A DNA stretch of 64,000 bases from Aaosphaeria pasadenensis (lineage: Eukaryota > Ascomycota > Dothideomycetes > Pleosporales). Location: the NCBI GenBank assembly GCA_022813625.1, contig JAKLMB010000052.1, positions 1 to 64,000 of the forward strand, written 5' to 3'. The translations under genes and the position numbers were made by a program. Under the pieces are notes generated by a model. That model was not told the DNA's origin and searched no databases. It saw only the letters and a program-made list of their open reading frames with translations. Below are positions 22,849-33,606 of the stretch, in pieces. The first letter of the stretch is position 1. Each line of letters starts with the position of its first letter.

Positions 22849-23961
22849 ATGCTATGCAGGAATTTTTCCAGTCGCCGCTATAAATATGCCTCCTTCTGCC
22901 GACTCAAATCTACCACTACTATCCTTAGTAGAAACCTGAGCTTCCAGCAGCGTAAGGTCCGGATGATCATCCTCTCCGACACTCACGGCGACGACCTAAA
23001 GGATGTATCCCTCCCTAGCGCTGATGTGGCCCTTCATTGCGGCGACCTCACCAACGACTCACGACCCGCGGAGCTCAAGAGAACCCTAGCGATGCTGCGT
23101 GCCATCAACGCACCTCTGAAGCTGGTCATACCCTGGAACCACGACTTCAGCCTCGAGCCGGGCTACTGGAGGCGCCAACAGAGACAAGACGGGAGTAGTG
23201 CGCCTACACAGACAAGCAAGGCGGAGGACGACACCGACTCCAAGGCCTTGTGGGAGCTCCTCCGCCACGCCCAGTATGATAGGATCTTCCTCCTTCCGCA
23301 AGGAACGCACACCTTTATCCTTCCCCCCGACACAGAGGGCGCGGGCCGTGGTGGGGCGCGCCTCCGGCTCTTCGCGAGCCCGCTAACGCCGCGGTGCGGC
23401 AACTGGGGCTTTCAGTACGACCGATCGAACCCTCATAAATGGGCTACTTGTATACCTCCGGCGACGACAATGCAGAACGGAGATGGGGCAGTAGACGTAG
23501 TAATGACGCATGGCCCGCCGAGGGGCATCCGCGACGGAAGGGGGATGGGGTGCGCGGGACTGCTGGCGGCTATAGAGCGCGCGCGGCCGCGTGTGCACTG
23601 CTTCGGGCATATCCATGGGGCATGGGGCGCCGAGATAGTCGCCTGGAAGCGCGAGAGCGTTCCTACAAGTACTGCACCGATCTACAGCAACTTGGTTGAT
23701 GCACAGCGTTCCCGGGTTGTAGCAAGCCTGCTGCCGGCTACCAAGTTTACTAATAGGGAGGGGCACTGTTGCGCCGTAGACATCTCTTCAGACGGAGAGC
23801 ACTTCGTGGAACGGGGCGCGCAGACACTCTTCATAAATGCGGCGGTGGAGCTCCGGGCCAGGCCGCCTCGAATGCCGTGGATGGTTGACATAGACTTGCC
23901 GGTGGCAGACGAGGACGACATTACTGCGGCCGCTGAGACCATGTATCAGTTGCTGCTGTAA
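22849..23961 (+). CDS. Metallophosphoesterase (MPPED/UPF0046-like) with altered GNHD motif
   Basis: Single exon, 370 aa. The calcineurin-like motifs occur in order: SDTHGD (Asp44, His46), HCGDLTN (Asp66), then VIPWNHDFSL (Asn97, His98), MTHGPPRG and FGHIHGAWG. The third motif is normally GNHD; here Gly is replaced by Trp96. The metal-binding Asn and His are kept, so activity is uncertain rather than excluded. The first ~38 residues are basic and Ser/Thr/Arg-rich, possibly a targeting leader or an over-extended start. The coding region is GC-rich while both flanks are AT-rich, and a degenerate minisatellite follows downstream. Likely a phosphodiesterase or phosphatase of unknown substrate. Confidence 0.85.
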   Translation: MLCRNFSSRRYKYASFCRLKSTTTILSRNLSFQQRKVRMIILSDTHGDDLKDVSLPSADVALHCGDLTNDSRPAELKRTLAMLRAINAPLKLVIPWNHDFSLEPGYWRRQQRQDGSSAPTQTSKAEDDTDSKALWELLRHAQYDRIFLLPQGTHTFILPPDTEGAGRGGARLRLFASPLTPRCGNWGFQYDRSNPHKWATCIPPATTMQNGDGAVDVVMTHGPPRGIRDGRGMGCAGLLAAIERARPRVHCFGHIHGAWGAEIVAWKRESVPTSTAPIYSNLVDAQRSRVVASLLPATKFTNREGHCCAVDISSDGEHFVERGAQTLFINAAVELRARPPRMPWMVDIDLPVADEDDITAAAETMYQLLL

Positions 23962-24289
23962 GTGCAGGAAGCTCGTGGCCAGGATTGAACTTTCCGGTTA
24001 TAGAGGAAAATCTATATATGATTTGACAGCAACCAACTCCCCACTAAGGACCTTGCGCAAAGCGCTTTTTGTATTAGGAGTACCGTAAAAATTGCTGCTT
24101 TCTTTTGTATTTCCCTGTTTTTATAGCCCTTGCCGTTGCCGTGTAAAGTTGACACTTTTTAGCTGTGCCCCTGCCTTATAGTCCTCCGTCTGCTTACACC
24201 TATACATTATTCTGTTCTATGTCTGTGTAGGTAGCTATATATCCCCCTATTCTCCTCTCTCTCCTCTTCTTTCTTATACATTACGGGTC

Positions 24290-24795
24290 TGTAGGTAATT
24301 ACAAATCACGCAGGCAATCTGTAGGCAATCACGATAGGTAGAATATCGTCAATCACGATGGGTAGGATATTGTCAATTCTAATCAGTAGGATCGTCAATC
24401 ACGTCGCTAATCACAATCAGTAGGATCAATGATAGGCAGGTGATTGATATTGTAGGTAGATATTCAATCGACTGGGTCACTCCTGCAGGTAGGTATTAAT
24501 CACTACAAAAGGTGGTTGGTTGATCGGTGGTTGGTTGACGACAGAGATAGGTGGTTGATTGATCACTGCGATGGGTGTTTGATTGATCAGTGGTTGATTG
24601 GTCACGATGATTGATATTGCAGGTGGAAATCAATCAATTCGATCACTATTGCAGGTGCAAATTTGAAAGATTCAATCGCTATTGTAGGTGAAAATCCAAT
24701 CGATCACTATTGCAGGTGGTAACCAAATCAAATCGATCAGTACAGTAGGTAGAAATTTGAAAGATTCGATCACTTTTGCAGGTGGAAAGTTCTGT
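24290..24795. repeat. Degenerate minisatellite
   Basis: Two related blocks. From ~24290 to 24440, units of about 22-24 nt resemble GATGGGTAGGATATTGTCAA plus TCAC. From ~24616 to 24795, five or six units of about 28-38 nt (commonly 33) start with ATTGCAGGTGGAAAT and end GATTCGATCACT. Between them GGTTGATTGATCACT-type units occur. Units are imperfect, so the array is old. Confidence 0.7.
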
Positions 24796-25058
24796 TCTTC
24801 TTCTGTTCAGTCCATATAGAACACTCAGCAGCAGCTGACCATACGTCTTTGAGGCGTCCACAGGCAATCGTCTAACCATGTCTCAAGAATCATCAACTAA
24901 TCTCGCCAGGTCCACGCGTTGCGCAACGCTGCAAGTCAAATATTGTGAAGACTTCTCCCTATTCAACATACTCTTAAGGTTTTCTTATTTATTGGTCATG
25001 CGACGCGAAGGTAGTTCAGAATAAATCATATAAGCATTTTATTGCATTCTAACTTTTC

Positions 25059-26561
25059 CTAGAGGGCAGCCTTGGCCTGCTTGATCCAATCGTACTCTTC
25101 ATGCAGATAGTAATGAGCTCTCAGGTCGCCAGACCTAGCATGTCCCTCAAAGTTCTCCGCCCTCGAACACCTTGCGCACAATTGCCCAAGCTCAGCGCTG
25201 ACCTTGTCGTCACGTACTTCCTGATATGTCTGTGTCTTGAGGAACTTGCCCACCCAAAGACCACCAGTGTAGTTGCCCGCCTTGCGGGTTGGCAATACGT
25301 GGTTAGTCCCGATACACTGTAATGGTGTTAGTGAAATGACCGAGAGGATGTTTTCCAAGCAACGCAGCCCTTTTATCTAGCGGGAAAGACCTTTTCGAAG
25401 ACACTGGAGAATGTGGGGTGTCAGTGGAGAAAAGCAACTCACCTTATCGCCGTAAGATACGCATGTTCTTTCGCCCAAGAAAAGTGCACCATAGTTTGTC
25501 ATCTTCTCAAGTGCCTCTCTTGGTCTCTCTGTCAAAATTTGGACGTGCTCGCTGCAGTACACATCCGCAACTCTGAATGCCTCGTCAATGCCATCCACCA
25601 GGACGACTTCACCAAAGTCCTCCCAAGATCGACCAGCGAGGTCGGCCGTGGGCAACTGCTTCAATAGTGTCTGAACGACTTTGATAGTCTGCCGTCCCAC
25701 CTCTTCCGAGCTCGTTATCAGTACAGTGGGTGAGTCTGGACCATGCTCAGCTTGCGAGAGCAAATCCATAGCCACAGTGAAAGGGTCCGCATACTCGTCT
25801 GCGACGATGAGGGTCTCAGTCGGGCCGGCAAAGAGGTCGATGCCAATCTCGCCAAAGAGGAGACGTTTCGCCTCTGCAACGAAGGCATTGCCGGGTCCAG
25901 CAATGAAGTTGACTTTCTTGATACTTTCAGTACCGATGGCCATAGCTGCAATTGCTTGTGTACCACCTAGGATGTGGATCTCGTCGGCACCAGCAAAGTG
26001 AGCTGCCGCGACCGTGGCATTTGGCAGCTGGCCCAGGATAGGTGGCGTGCATGCAATGATTTCTTTCACCCCAGCCACCTTAGCAGTAGTGATAGTCATA
26101 TGCGCAGATGCAAGCAATGGATACCGACCGCCGGGAATGTATCTAGTAATATTAGAAAACACTGCGACCATACCTACTTGCTTTGCTGGGGGTCTAACTC
26201 ACGCGCCGACACGGTCAATTGGGTTATTCTTGTGACCAAGAACGACACCTGGTTGGATCTCAACCTCCAAGTCTTTAATCGTAGAACGCTGGGCCTGGGC
26301 AAATCTTCGCACGTTTTCTTGTGCTGATTTGATGTCCTTGACAGTTTGAGCAGGGAGCTCCGCAATGCAGGCTTCGATTTGTCCCGGGGACAGCTTGAAA
26401 GAAGGGGGTGACCACTTATCAAACCGCTCCGAATAGCTTCGCACAGCTTTGTCGCCATTGGTTCTGATGTCTTGTATGATTCCCTGAACAAGCTGCGTGA
26501 CTTTCTGATTTCCCTCCGCGTTAGCGGTGAGAAGCGCGGATTTGAGGTGTATGGGAGCCAT
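25059..26561 (-). CDS. Stand-alone histidinol dehydrogenase family enzyme
   Basis: Exons 26561..26203, 26142..25443 and 25316..25059, 438 aa. Introns of 60 and 126 nt join in frame at DRVGA/YIPGGRYP and SYGDK/CIGTNHVLP, both conserved HDH positions. Family features: IPGGRYPLLASAHMT, AGPGNAFVAEAKR, the zinc-ligand segment SQAEHGPDSP (Gln250, His253), CSEHVQI, and GTNHVLPT. Classical fungi make histidinol dehydrogenase as the third domain of trifunctional HIS4, so a separate bacterial-size copy is likely a paralogue with another substrate. Sulfopropanediol dehydrogenase is a known HDH relative; I cannot assign the substrate. The C-terminus has EGHARSGDLR in place of the classical histidine region. 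A Zn2Cys6 regulator follows on the same strand. Confidence 0.9.
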
Positions 26562-27348
26562 CGTGATATCTGAAGATCAATTCACGGAAAGGGTTTCGAC
26601 TATATAGCAGAAGGTGTAAACAAGCACTTCGTCAAGTCGGCAGACCAAAGTCCAGATTTTGAGCCGAATAAAGTAATATTGCTGAATTGTGATTAGCTAC
26701 CAAGAAACGCGACGACTGCCCACAGATTTGAATTTTCGCTGCCATAGCCGTCGCCTTGAGTGGACATCTTCACAATTCGCTGACCTTCTCTAGTTTCGCT
26801 GGTGGCTGGTGGAGGTTCGCCGCATAGTTCGCTACAAAGTTCGCTCCGAAAGTTCGCTCCGAAGTGCAACCAACAAATCACATCCGCCACCCTCACTTCG
26901 CTCCACGAGTACACAGGAAGATATTCGCAGAGCCCGACAATGGGTCCATATTGAATTTTGCTACTAGCAATATACGAAAGATAATCCAATGACGATCTTC
27001 AGATTTGTGCATGACGCTTTCCCTCGGAGAAGGCAACCAGATAATGCGCTACAACTCACAGTAATGTGCTGCCCGCTCAAAGCTTTCCAAAGTTCAGCAT
27101 TGCATTTTCCGATCAGAAGAGCTTTGGTTCACGGAAAGCTCATGTGGAAAGGCCTTTTTGATGGCGTGATGGTGCGTTTCGTCTATGCCAGGTTCTTACT
27201 CAGGTCGTCACTTATCCTTGGTGCGTAAATATCTTGAGTATCCTGCAAAGGCCAGTAGTCGATTGTGCAAGTTGATGCATTGTTAAAGTTGTGACGACAG
27301 TGTCAATATGATGCATTAAATTATTATTATTTTCCTAATTCACCTCAA
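26562..27348. other. Intergenic
   Basis: About 0.8 kb between the start of the HDH-type gene and the end of the regulator gene. A GTTCGCTNNNAAGTTCGCTCCGAA-like short repeat occurs at about 26826-26862. No gene supported. Confidence 0.45.
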
Positions 27349-29489
27349 TTAAGTCAGTATTATGTGTGAATCCATGTCATGCATCACTGTTCTCCAGTCT
27401 ATAGGCCCAAGGCCAGTTGGCTCGTCGTCTCTAGAGCGGAGCCTGTCTACCCGTCGCCAGACTTCCAGAACCACTTTCTTGGCTTCTAGCACATTGCCGA
27501 CTCCTCTCTCGGCGGCTTTGGAGAACCATATCAATGCTCGGTGCCGGAGCTCGACCTGTATCGACTCGACAGCTGCAATGAATGCAGGCCACATGACATT
27601 CCCGCGTTGGAGTTGCGTTTCTCGTGGTGTAATGCAGTCGATGTTTTCGAGTCGATCCCAGATGTTACTGATCAAAGTCTGGTGATGATGATGCATGCCT
27701 TTGTTCCGAGCTGACGAGTGTCAGACATGACCATCGGGTGTATCGTTATCGAGGCTTGCTTGATAGATGGCCGGAATGACTCTATGAAAATAGACTATTA
27801 CAGCGTAGTGGAACGCCAATTGTAGATTCTCCACAAGTTCGTCGCTAATGACTTTGGGCAGCGTGTCGGTGCTGCTTACGGTAGTCAAATCCGAAGTCAA
27901 CACGCCATTGGCAAGGCAGGAGATGTTGCGCTCCTTGGAGGTAGGAACAAGAAATTGCGATGGATCGTCCTCGAAGCTACAGAGGCGCCGGTGTAAGTCC
28001 TTAACCTGGCTCAATAAGGCGGGCGATGCAAATATGGTCCTAGTGCAAAGTGAGCCAAGCTTGATAGTTTGCTGCAGCAAGGACAGTGTTCGCCAGCTGA
28101 CCCCAAATGACGAGTTCAAAATGAAATGCTGAGGATTGGTCACAAATTGTTCGAGGTCTTCCTCCTCTTCACGTCCTCTATATGCTTCATCAGTGTCCCT
28201 AGCACCAGATTCGGAGCCTTGTTGCTGGGATGGGGACGAGCAAGACGTCTCAGTGAGCCGTGCAGTGTTTGCGACTGTCTCGTAGCAAAGGAGTATCTGG
28301 TACAGCATATTGAGGATAGCATTGGACTTCCAAGTCTGTTCGATGGCATACAATTGAATGATTCTCCGAGCGAGGTGCAGGTGCGCCCTACAATCAATGC
28401 CCCGAGGATCAAATACGTCGATGGAAATCAAGCTCAAAGCGGCAGCCACGGAAGTGCATTTGTCTCTAAGACTTCGGGTGTGCTGCCCCTCCCCAATGTT
28501 AGCGACTTGCTCAAGTAGTTTTTCGGCTTTTTGTCCGTAGGAGCGTGCCCTTTCAATGTCTTTTTGCCTCGAGCCTCTTTGTTGACTTGCTCGTTGATAA
28601 GCCGCCACGGAGATAAGTGCATGCCGTAAGGAAGACTGGCTCGTTGTCGAGGGGTTCCCAAAGGCCAGGTTGAAATATATTTGAAGCCACGGATTGCTCG
28701 CTGAGTCGATTGTTGGCATCATCACCCCTGTCACAATCGATCGATAGTGATGCAGAAGATCATCTTGGACGGATTCGCTCCGGAGTGTGTTGGGCACTGA
28801 TGTTACATAGTTTTCGGTTGACAGCTGTCGCTGGCTTGGATCCGGCACATCCTGCGAAATGACGTCCGCTCCAGAGTGAGGATGATGATGCATGGGTACA
28901 ACAGCGTGACGGCGGCTGTCGGTACGACGGACCTTAGTCGCACGCTCTGAATGACTAACTTGTGCTTTGGGGCCAGTCTCTGTCTGTCGCAGGTTCTCCA
29001 CAAAACCTCGACAAATATAGCCTCTTGATCTTTGACAATTGTGACAGATGGGGCGACGTCCATCACACTATAGTAATCAGTGAACTTATCCCCGTAACAG
29101 CGGGTGATAATAGGTCTAAGAGCTAAACAAAGACCTTTGCAGGTAACTTACCTTGATTTTCCGTTCCCTGCATGTTTGACATCCCTCAGAAGTCGAGCGT
29201 TAGACGGGGTATAAGATAGATACATATTTACAACCAGGGAGCTTACAGTGAAGGTCCTCCCTCGCGGTCTCTTACTTCCCTGAGCCGCAATGTTGTCGCC
29301 TATCCCCTCTGCAAAGTCTGACCGTTCAGGAAAGGCATTGGGAAATGCAGGAACGAGCCACGCATCGTTAAGTGCATTTCCCCCGGTTGTGAGATCAAAC
29401 AGATCTTGCTCCGTGATCAGGTTGTCAACGTTGAGGAAGTCCATTGAGGCGTGTTTCGTATGACAAATGGGAGAAACAGTGCTAGACAC
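27349..29489 (-). CDS. Zn2Cys6 transcription factor with fungal regulatory domain
   Basis: Minus strand. Exon 1 runs from 29489, or more likely the ATG at 29444 (MDFLNVDNL), to 29247. Exon 2 is a 33-nt microexon, 29184..29152, and exon 3 starts at 29067. Splicing gives the zinc cluster G-CQTC-RERKIK-CDGRRPI-CHNC-QRSRGYI-C, preceded by the basic stretch KRPRGRTFT; the cluster is split across exons 2 and 3. The long third exon reaches at least 27735 and holds the helical regulatory domain (PWLQIYFNLAFGNPS, AVIVYFHRVIP). A last part, about 27700..27349 (MWPAFIAAVES, VWRRVDRL), is in another frame; the joining short intron near 27735-27690 is unresolved. The domain resembles ACR-2-type regulators. 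Possible target: the neighbouring HDH-type gene, by position only. Confidence 0.8.
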
Positions 29490-30048
29490 GAGACAAGAGA
29501 GTCATACAGTTGCGGGCGAGGATGAGGAAGAGGAGTGCGCCATCGACCAAAATGTCGTTGATAGACGCCCAGGCCCAGTAGATAGGTAGCGCGGCAGTGC
29601 GTAGTTAACTAATCGATAGGGCCGATTGCGCCCGATACAACTGTGGGGAAACGTCACCAGTTTTAAGTATAGACCTATTAGTAGGAAGCATTCTACACTA
29701 TGAACAAGGTGCTGAACACAGATAAGGAGGAGACAGTCCACGACCAATCTTGTCATGAAGCGTAGACATGGAGATTGAATATCAGCGATCGCTTACGGCT
29801 TTCAATAATCTACCTTTGTCCGGCCGGACATGCGCTAGAATTGCTAAACTTGCTAAGCGCAACGTTCTCCATCGTCTCCAAAGGGTACACACAACCGCTT
29901 CACCCTATATGAATAAGATACGCCTACCAACAAACCAGGTGACTTTTCAGCATGGATGAAAGGGGTAACGGATATGCCGACGGTATTCCTCTTGATTGAG
30001 AGATGTTCCGGCAGAGATCTGCTCTCGAGCTGATGCTAGAGATGCTGA
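29490..30048. other. Intergenic
   Basis: Upstream of the regulator and downstream of the F-box gene. Nothing beyond short unsupported frames. Confidence 0.5.
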
Positions 30049-32495
30049 TCAAAACCATCTCCTGTTCTCAAGTTTATCCCACCATCTGCCTTCCTCCCCT
30101 TCCTCTCGGGGTCCTACAAACTCTAGCACTCTATTCTCCTCTCCAATCCGTATATCCAAGTCAAAAATATCGTTAGCCCAACGTTGGTCATCTCTTGCAC
30201 CCAAGCAAAAGCTTGCACGAACGCGGACCCCACCTGGTCGACTTTTTGCTTCTTCACTGAGATGTGGTCCGATGTCATTAGCTACGCGATAAGCAAGTGC
30301 ACTTGAAGAATATTTCGTCTTAAGAGCTACTGCCCAGCGGTCGAAGTGCTGAGGTCGTGTATACGTCTCATTGCCAAGACTGTGCGGCGCTTGGGTTGGG
30401 TTCCCTGATTGACAACTAAGCGCCGGATCCGCAGGCGGAGTGATAACAACAGGTGCCTTTGATGGAGATGATCGTGAATTTTTCCAGGACTGGATGATCT
30501 CCGAGTCTCGGTAGCCATGTTCGAAATAGGTGAGAAGCCATAGGGAGATAATCAATTGTCGCAACTTATGGAAGTGTCGTAGAGGATACAGTAGGGGTTC
30601 TGTGATAGGCAGGAAATCAGACAGAATAGGACTTCCATTGTATCCACATAGTTTGAGTTCTTCCAAGGTGTCCGCATGGTGCGTCGCGATTGTATGTAGG
30701 AATGGATAACCTGGCGGCCAACCATAGGTGGCCGAGAATTTAAAGTTGTGAAGTCGAGGTAGTGGTTCATTAAACAGATTTGTTAGGGACGTACGGTCCT
30801 CCTCCTGGAGGTCGTAGGTAGCATTGCCGAGTCCCGGATCGAGCCCTCTAAGCCCCCTGCCTCGGTCGCCCCATGTGTTGCCGGCTGGAAATGCAACACC
30901 AATCTGTATTGAATGAATCAGCAGAGATCATGTTTTTCAGCGCCGTTAGAGCTTACCATAACTAGCTTTTTTAGTGAACAATGATGCAAGGCTCTCAAAA
31001 TTTCCCGTTTCTCGTCACGCGGAATGCCCCCTTCAAGTTTGATCGATTCCAGTTGCCTCATGAAGGGTGCAAATTCGCTGATGAACCTCCGTCTACGTAT
31101 TTTTTGATTACAAGACGAGTTGTACGCATCGATGTTGTCACTGATCAATTCGCCGCTGTTGCTGTAGTAGGAATCTAATCGGAGGTCTATCAAGGTTTTG
31201 CCGAGTGTGGCGACGACGGCTCGACAACGTACATTGATATCCTCAGACATCCTATGGTGTGAATAGAATCTATCCAGGGGCCAGGACAAGCACTGTATCC
31301 GTGGATGAGCCTCAAGGAACTCTAAGAAGACGGTCTCGAGTAGGTATAGTTTCCGGGGCAGATTGGTCATCGGGACGACTGCATTTCGCACTTGGAACGC
31401 ACGTAGATGTGGGAACCGTAGTTTTGATAGCTTATGGAATGTCTTGGCAACATTTCTTTCGTGATCGTTGCGCTCATTTGGCCGCCAGAGTATCCAATCG
31501 AGATTGAGTTTGGTCAACGTCTGCGTTGACATGCTCAGTAATTGCAGTATGGGCAGATCGGGCTTTCTAGAAGACAAGGGGATAGGCAACACATGTGCCG
31601 TGTGTTGATCCAAGAACGCTTCGATCTCTGGGAGTTCTGACCATATTGCAGCCTCGAAACTGGCAAGTCTCTTATCTCTGACGCTGTTTGATGGCTGCGA
31701 CACTAATGGAGGAGCGTCCGTGTCACTGAAGCGAACGCTGGCAGACAACCAGCCACCTGCGCCATCATGTAGGGGTAGCGTAAAGCCTCCACGATCGAGG
31801 GTGTATTCTGGGAATTTCATGAGATTACTTTCAGGGTTGGATTCTGCCCGGAGACGACGTATGCGAAGACTTTCCAAACCGCCCTGGATGAGCGTCGCTC
31901 CAAAATCAATTGAAGCATCTGCAAGTGAGCAGCTCTCAAGCCAGAGCCTGCGAAGTGGTCTATCTCTCGCAGTGTCCAAGAGACCTTCAAGCAACATTCT
32001 AGTAATATGCCAGTGCCCATAGATGATTCTCAGCGTCTGCACATTCACCAAATTCTTTATTGCGAGCCGCAGGAGACGGTGCAATTTTTGATCGCAGGAC
32101 AACGTGTCACTGTGAAAGTGCATGAAAGGGATTTCAGAGAATATAGTCGGGGTTGGGAGGTGGCAGCGATGTGTGAGTATGTGTACTTGAGCCGCAAGAT
32201 GAGGATGCTTCGCGAGCAGGTACAGCTTCTGTATGATGGGTTTATCATCATGGTCGTCTCGAATCTGGCGTGGTACGAGTAGAGCCGTGTCTGGAAAGTC
32301 TAACCCTTCATCTTCCTCTTGAAGATCTGGTTCCTCTTCATGATCTCTCCATGTATCGATCAAAGACACACTGCGCCAGAGCAATTCGGAGGCATGGGGG
32401 TAGAGGCGGGTGGATACAAGCGCGGTATTTCGTAGATCTTCTGTGGACAGATAGGAGGCTATGATCTTCAATAATTCATCTGGAAGTCGTAACAT
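30049..32495 (-). CDS. F-box / leucine-rich-repeat-like protein
   Basis: Exons 32495..30957 and 30903..30049, 797 aa. The 53-nt intron (GTAAGC ... AATACAG) falls after KKLVM and the second exon is open throughout. Residues 1-45 (MLRLPDELLKIIASYLSTEDLRNTALVSTRLYPHASELLW in segments) form the F-box for binding Skp1. Next come weak Leu-rich repeat-like segments (VQTLRIIYG, LRRLWLESCSL, LTKLNLDWILW, IQCLSWPLDRF, LESIKLEGG) that would recruit a substrate. The C-terminal ~280 residues lack a named domain. Predicted substrate receptor of an SCF ubiquitin ligase; target unknown. Confidence 0.8.
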
Positions 32496-33109
32496 CTGGA
32501 AGGGTCAGTCAGAAGATCAAAGCCAGCTGGTGCTGTTGGATAATAGTCTTCTCTACGAACCGGCTGTTGAAGCTCAGTGTCGCTGCCAGAAGCGGGGGAG
32601 CAGCAGCTAGCTGGCATCATGGCGGGGATCGTGGAATTTCATTGAGAACGCTTGGATTAAATAAGCGCCAGCGATACGAGTAGGTAGGGATGTTTTGATC
32701 GTTGAAGCTTGTCGATTGCACCTGGTGAGATCGACATAGTGGAGGAGGTAAGACCAGCCGTTACGCCGTCGATGGGAGGTGACGCGCATCGCACCCCACC
32801 CCATCTCAACCAAGCCTAACTAGGTTAGGTAGGTAGTCTAGCTAGTAACATCGAACGTTCTGTCGTCGAACGTTCTGTCGTTCACAATAAATAACCAATG
32901 TAATGAAACACGATCAATTCATCTCAATTCATCCCCATGCAAGAAGTCAACTAATCAATCGATGCAACTAAATTCATTTGAAATTCTTCCGTAAGAACAC
33001 GTCTGAATCGAATGTAGATAACGCCCAAAGAAATGCTCAATGTCCCATCCCTACATCTCCTTCTATTCCCAGACAAAACCCCATCTCAGAAAGGTCAGGA
33101 TCAGGACAA
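32496..33109. other. Intergenic
   Basis: Contains a direct repeat ATCGAACGTTCTGTCGT-like at about 32851-32880 and TAGGTTAGGTAGG near 32821. No gene supported. Confidence 0.45.
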
Positions 33110-33606
33110 TCAGCACACCTGCTTGAAGCCAGAGCAAGCATTGCAGATGCAATCTGCCTTCTTGGGTTTATCGCAAGCCACGCACCCAGTCCTGCACGTC
33201 CAATCGGTAGGTCCAAAAGACGCGGTAACACTGTTGTTGAGCAATGTCAGCCAGATCCACATACCGAAGCCAATCCGCGTATTATGAGATGAAGAAAAAC
33301 AACGTACCAAGCACCATTTCCGGGGCAGTATGTAGCCGATCCTTTGCTCTGCTCGCCTTCGAACTGCCACTCAACGCTGGATCCAGGGTCGTTGCAGTCC
33401 TGCTTGCCGTTGCTTGTCTTCGCCATGACAACACTGCAAAGATTCTTGCCGCCTTGGCTAATATCCCACGAGCTCTCTTCGTGACGAGCGGGATCCAAGC
33501 CGGAGCCTTGGTCGAAGGCGAGGGCGGCTTGGAAGCTGGTGCATTCAGCAGCGACCAAAGGGGCTGCAACGAATGCAGCGAGAATGATAGACTTGAAAGA
33601 AACCAT
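33110..33606 (-). CDS. Small secreted Cys-rich protein, array copy A
   Basis: Exons 33606..33308 and 33230..33110, 139 aa. A signal peptide is clear (MVSFKSIILAAFVAAPLVAA, cleavage near residue 20). The mature part has 12 cysteines, eight of them in the last 40 residues. The core DCNDPGSSVEW fits the pattern DCx3Gx3(E/K)W shared with the two downstream copies. A 77-nt intron splits a cysteine codon as TG|T. A TATA-like element lies about 145 nt upstream of the ATG and the shared 11-bp element 298 nt upstream. It looks like a fungal secreted effector candidate, but no named family was recognised. Confidence 0.85.
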
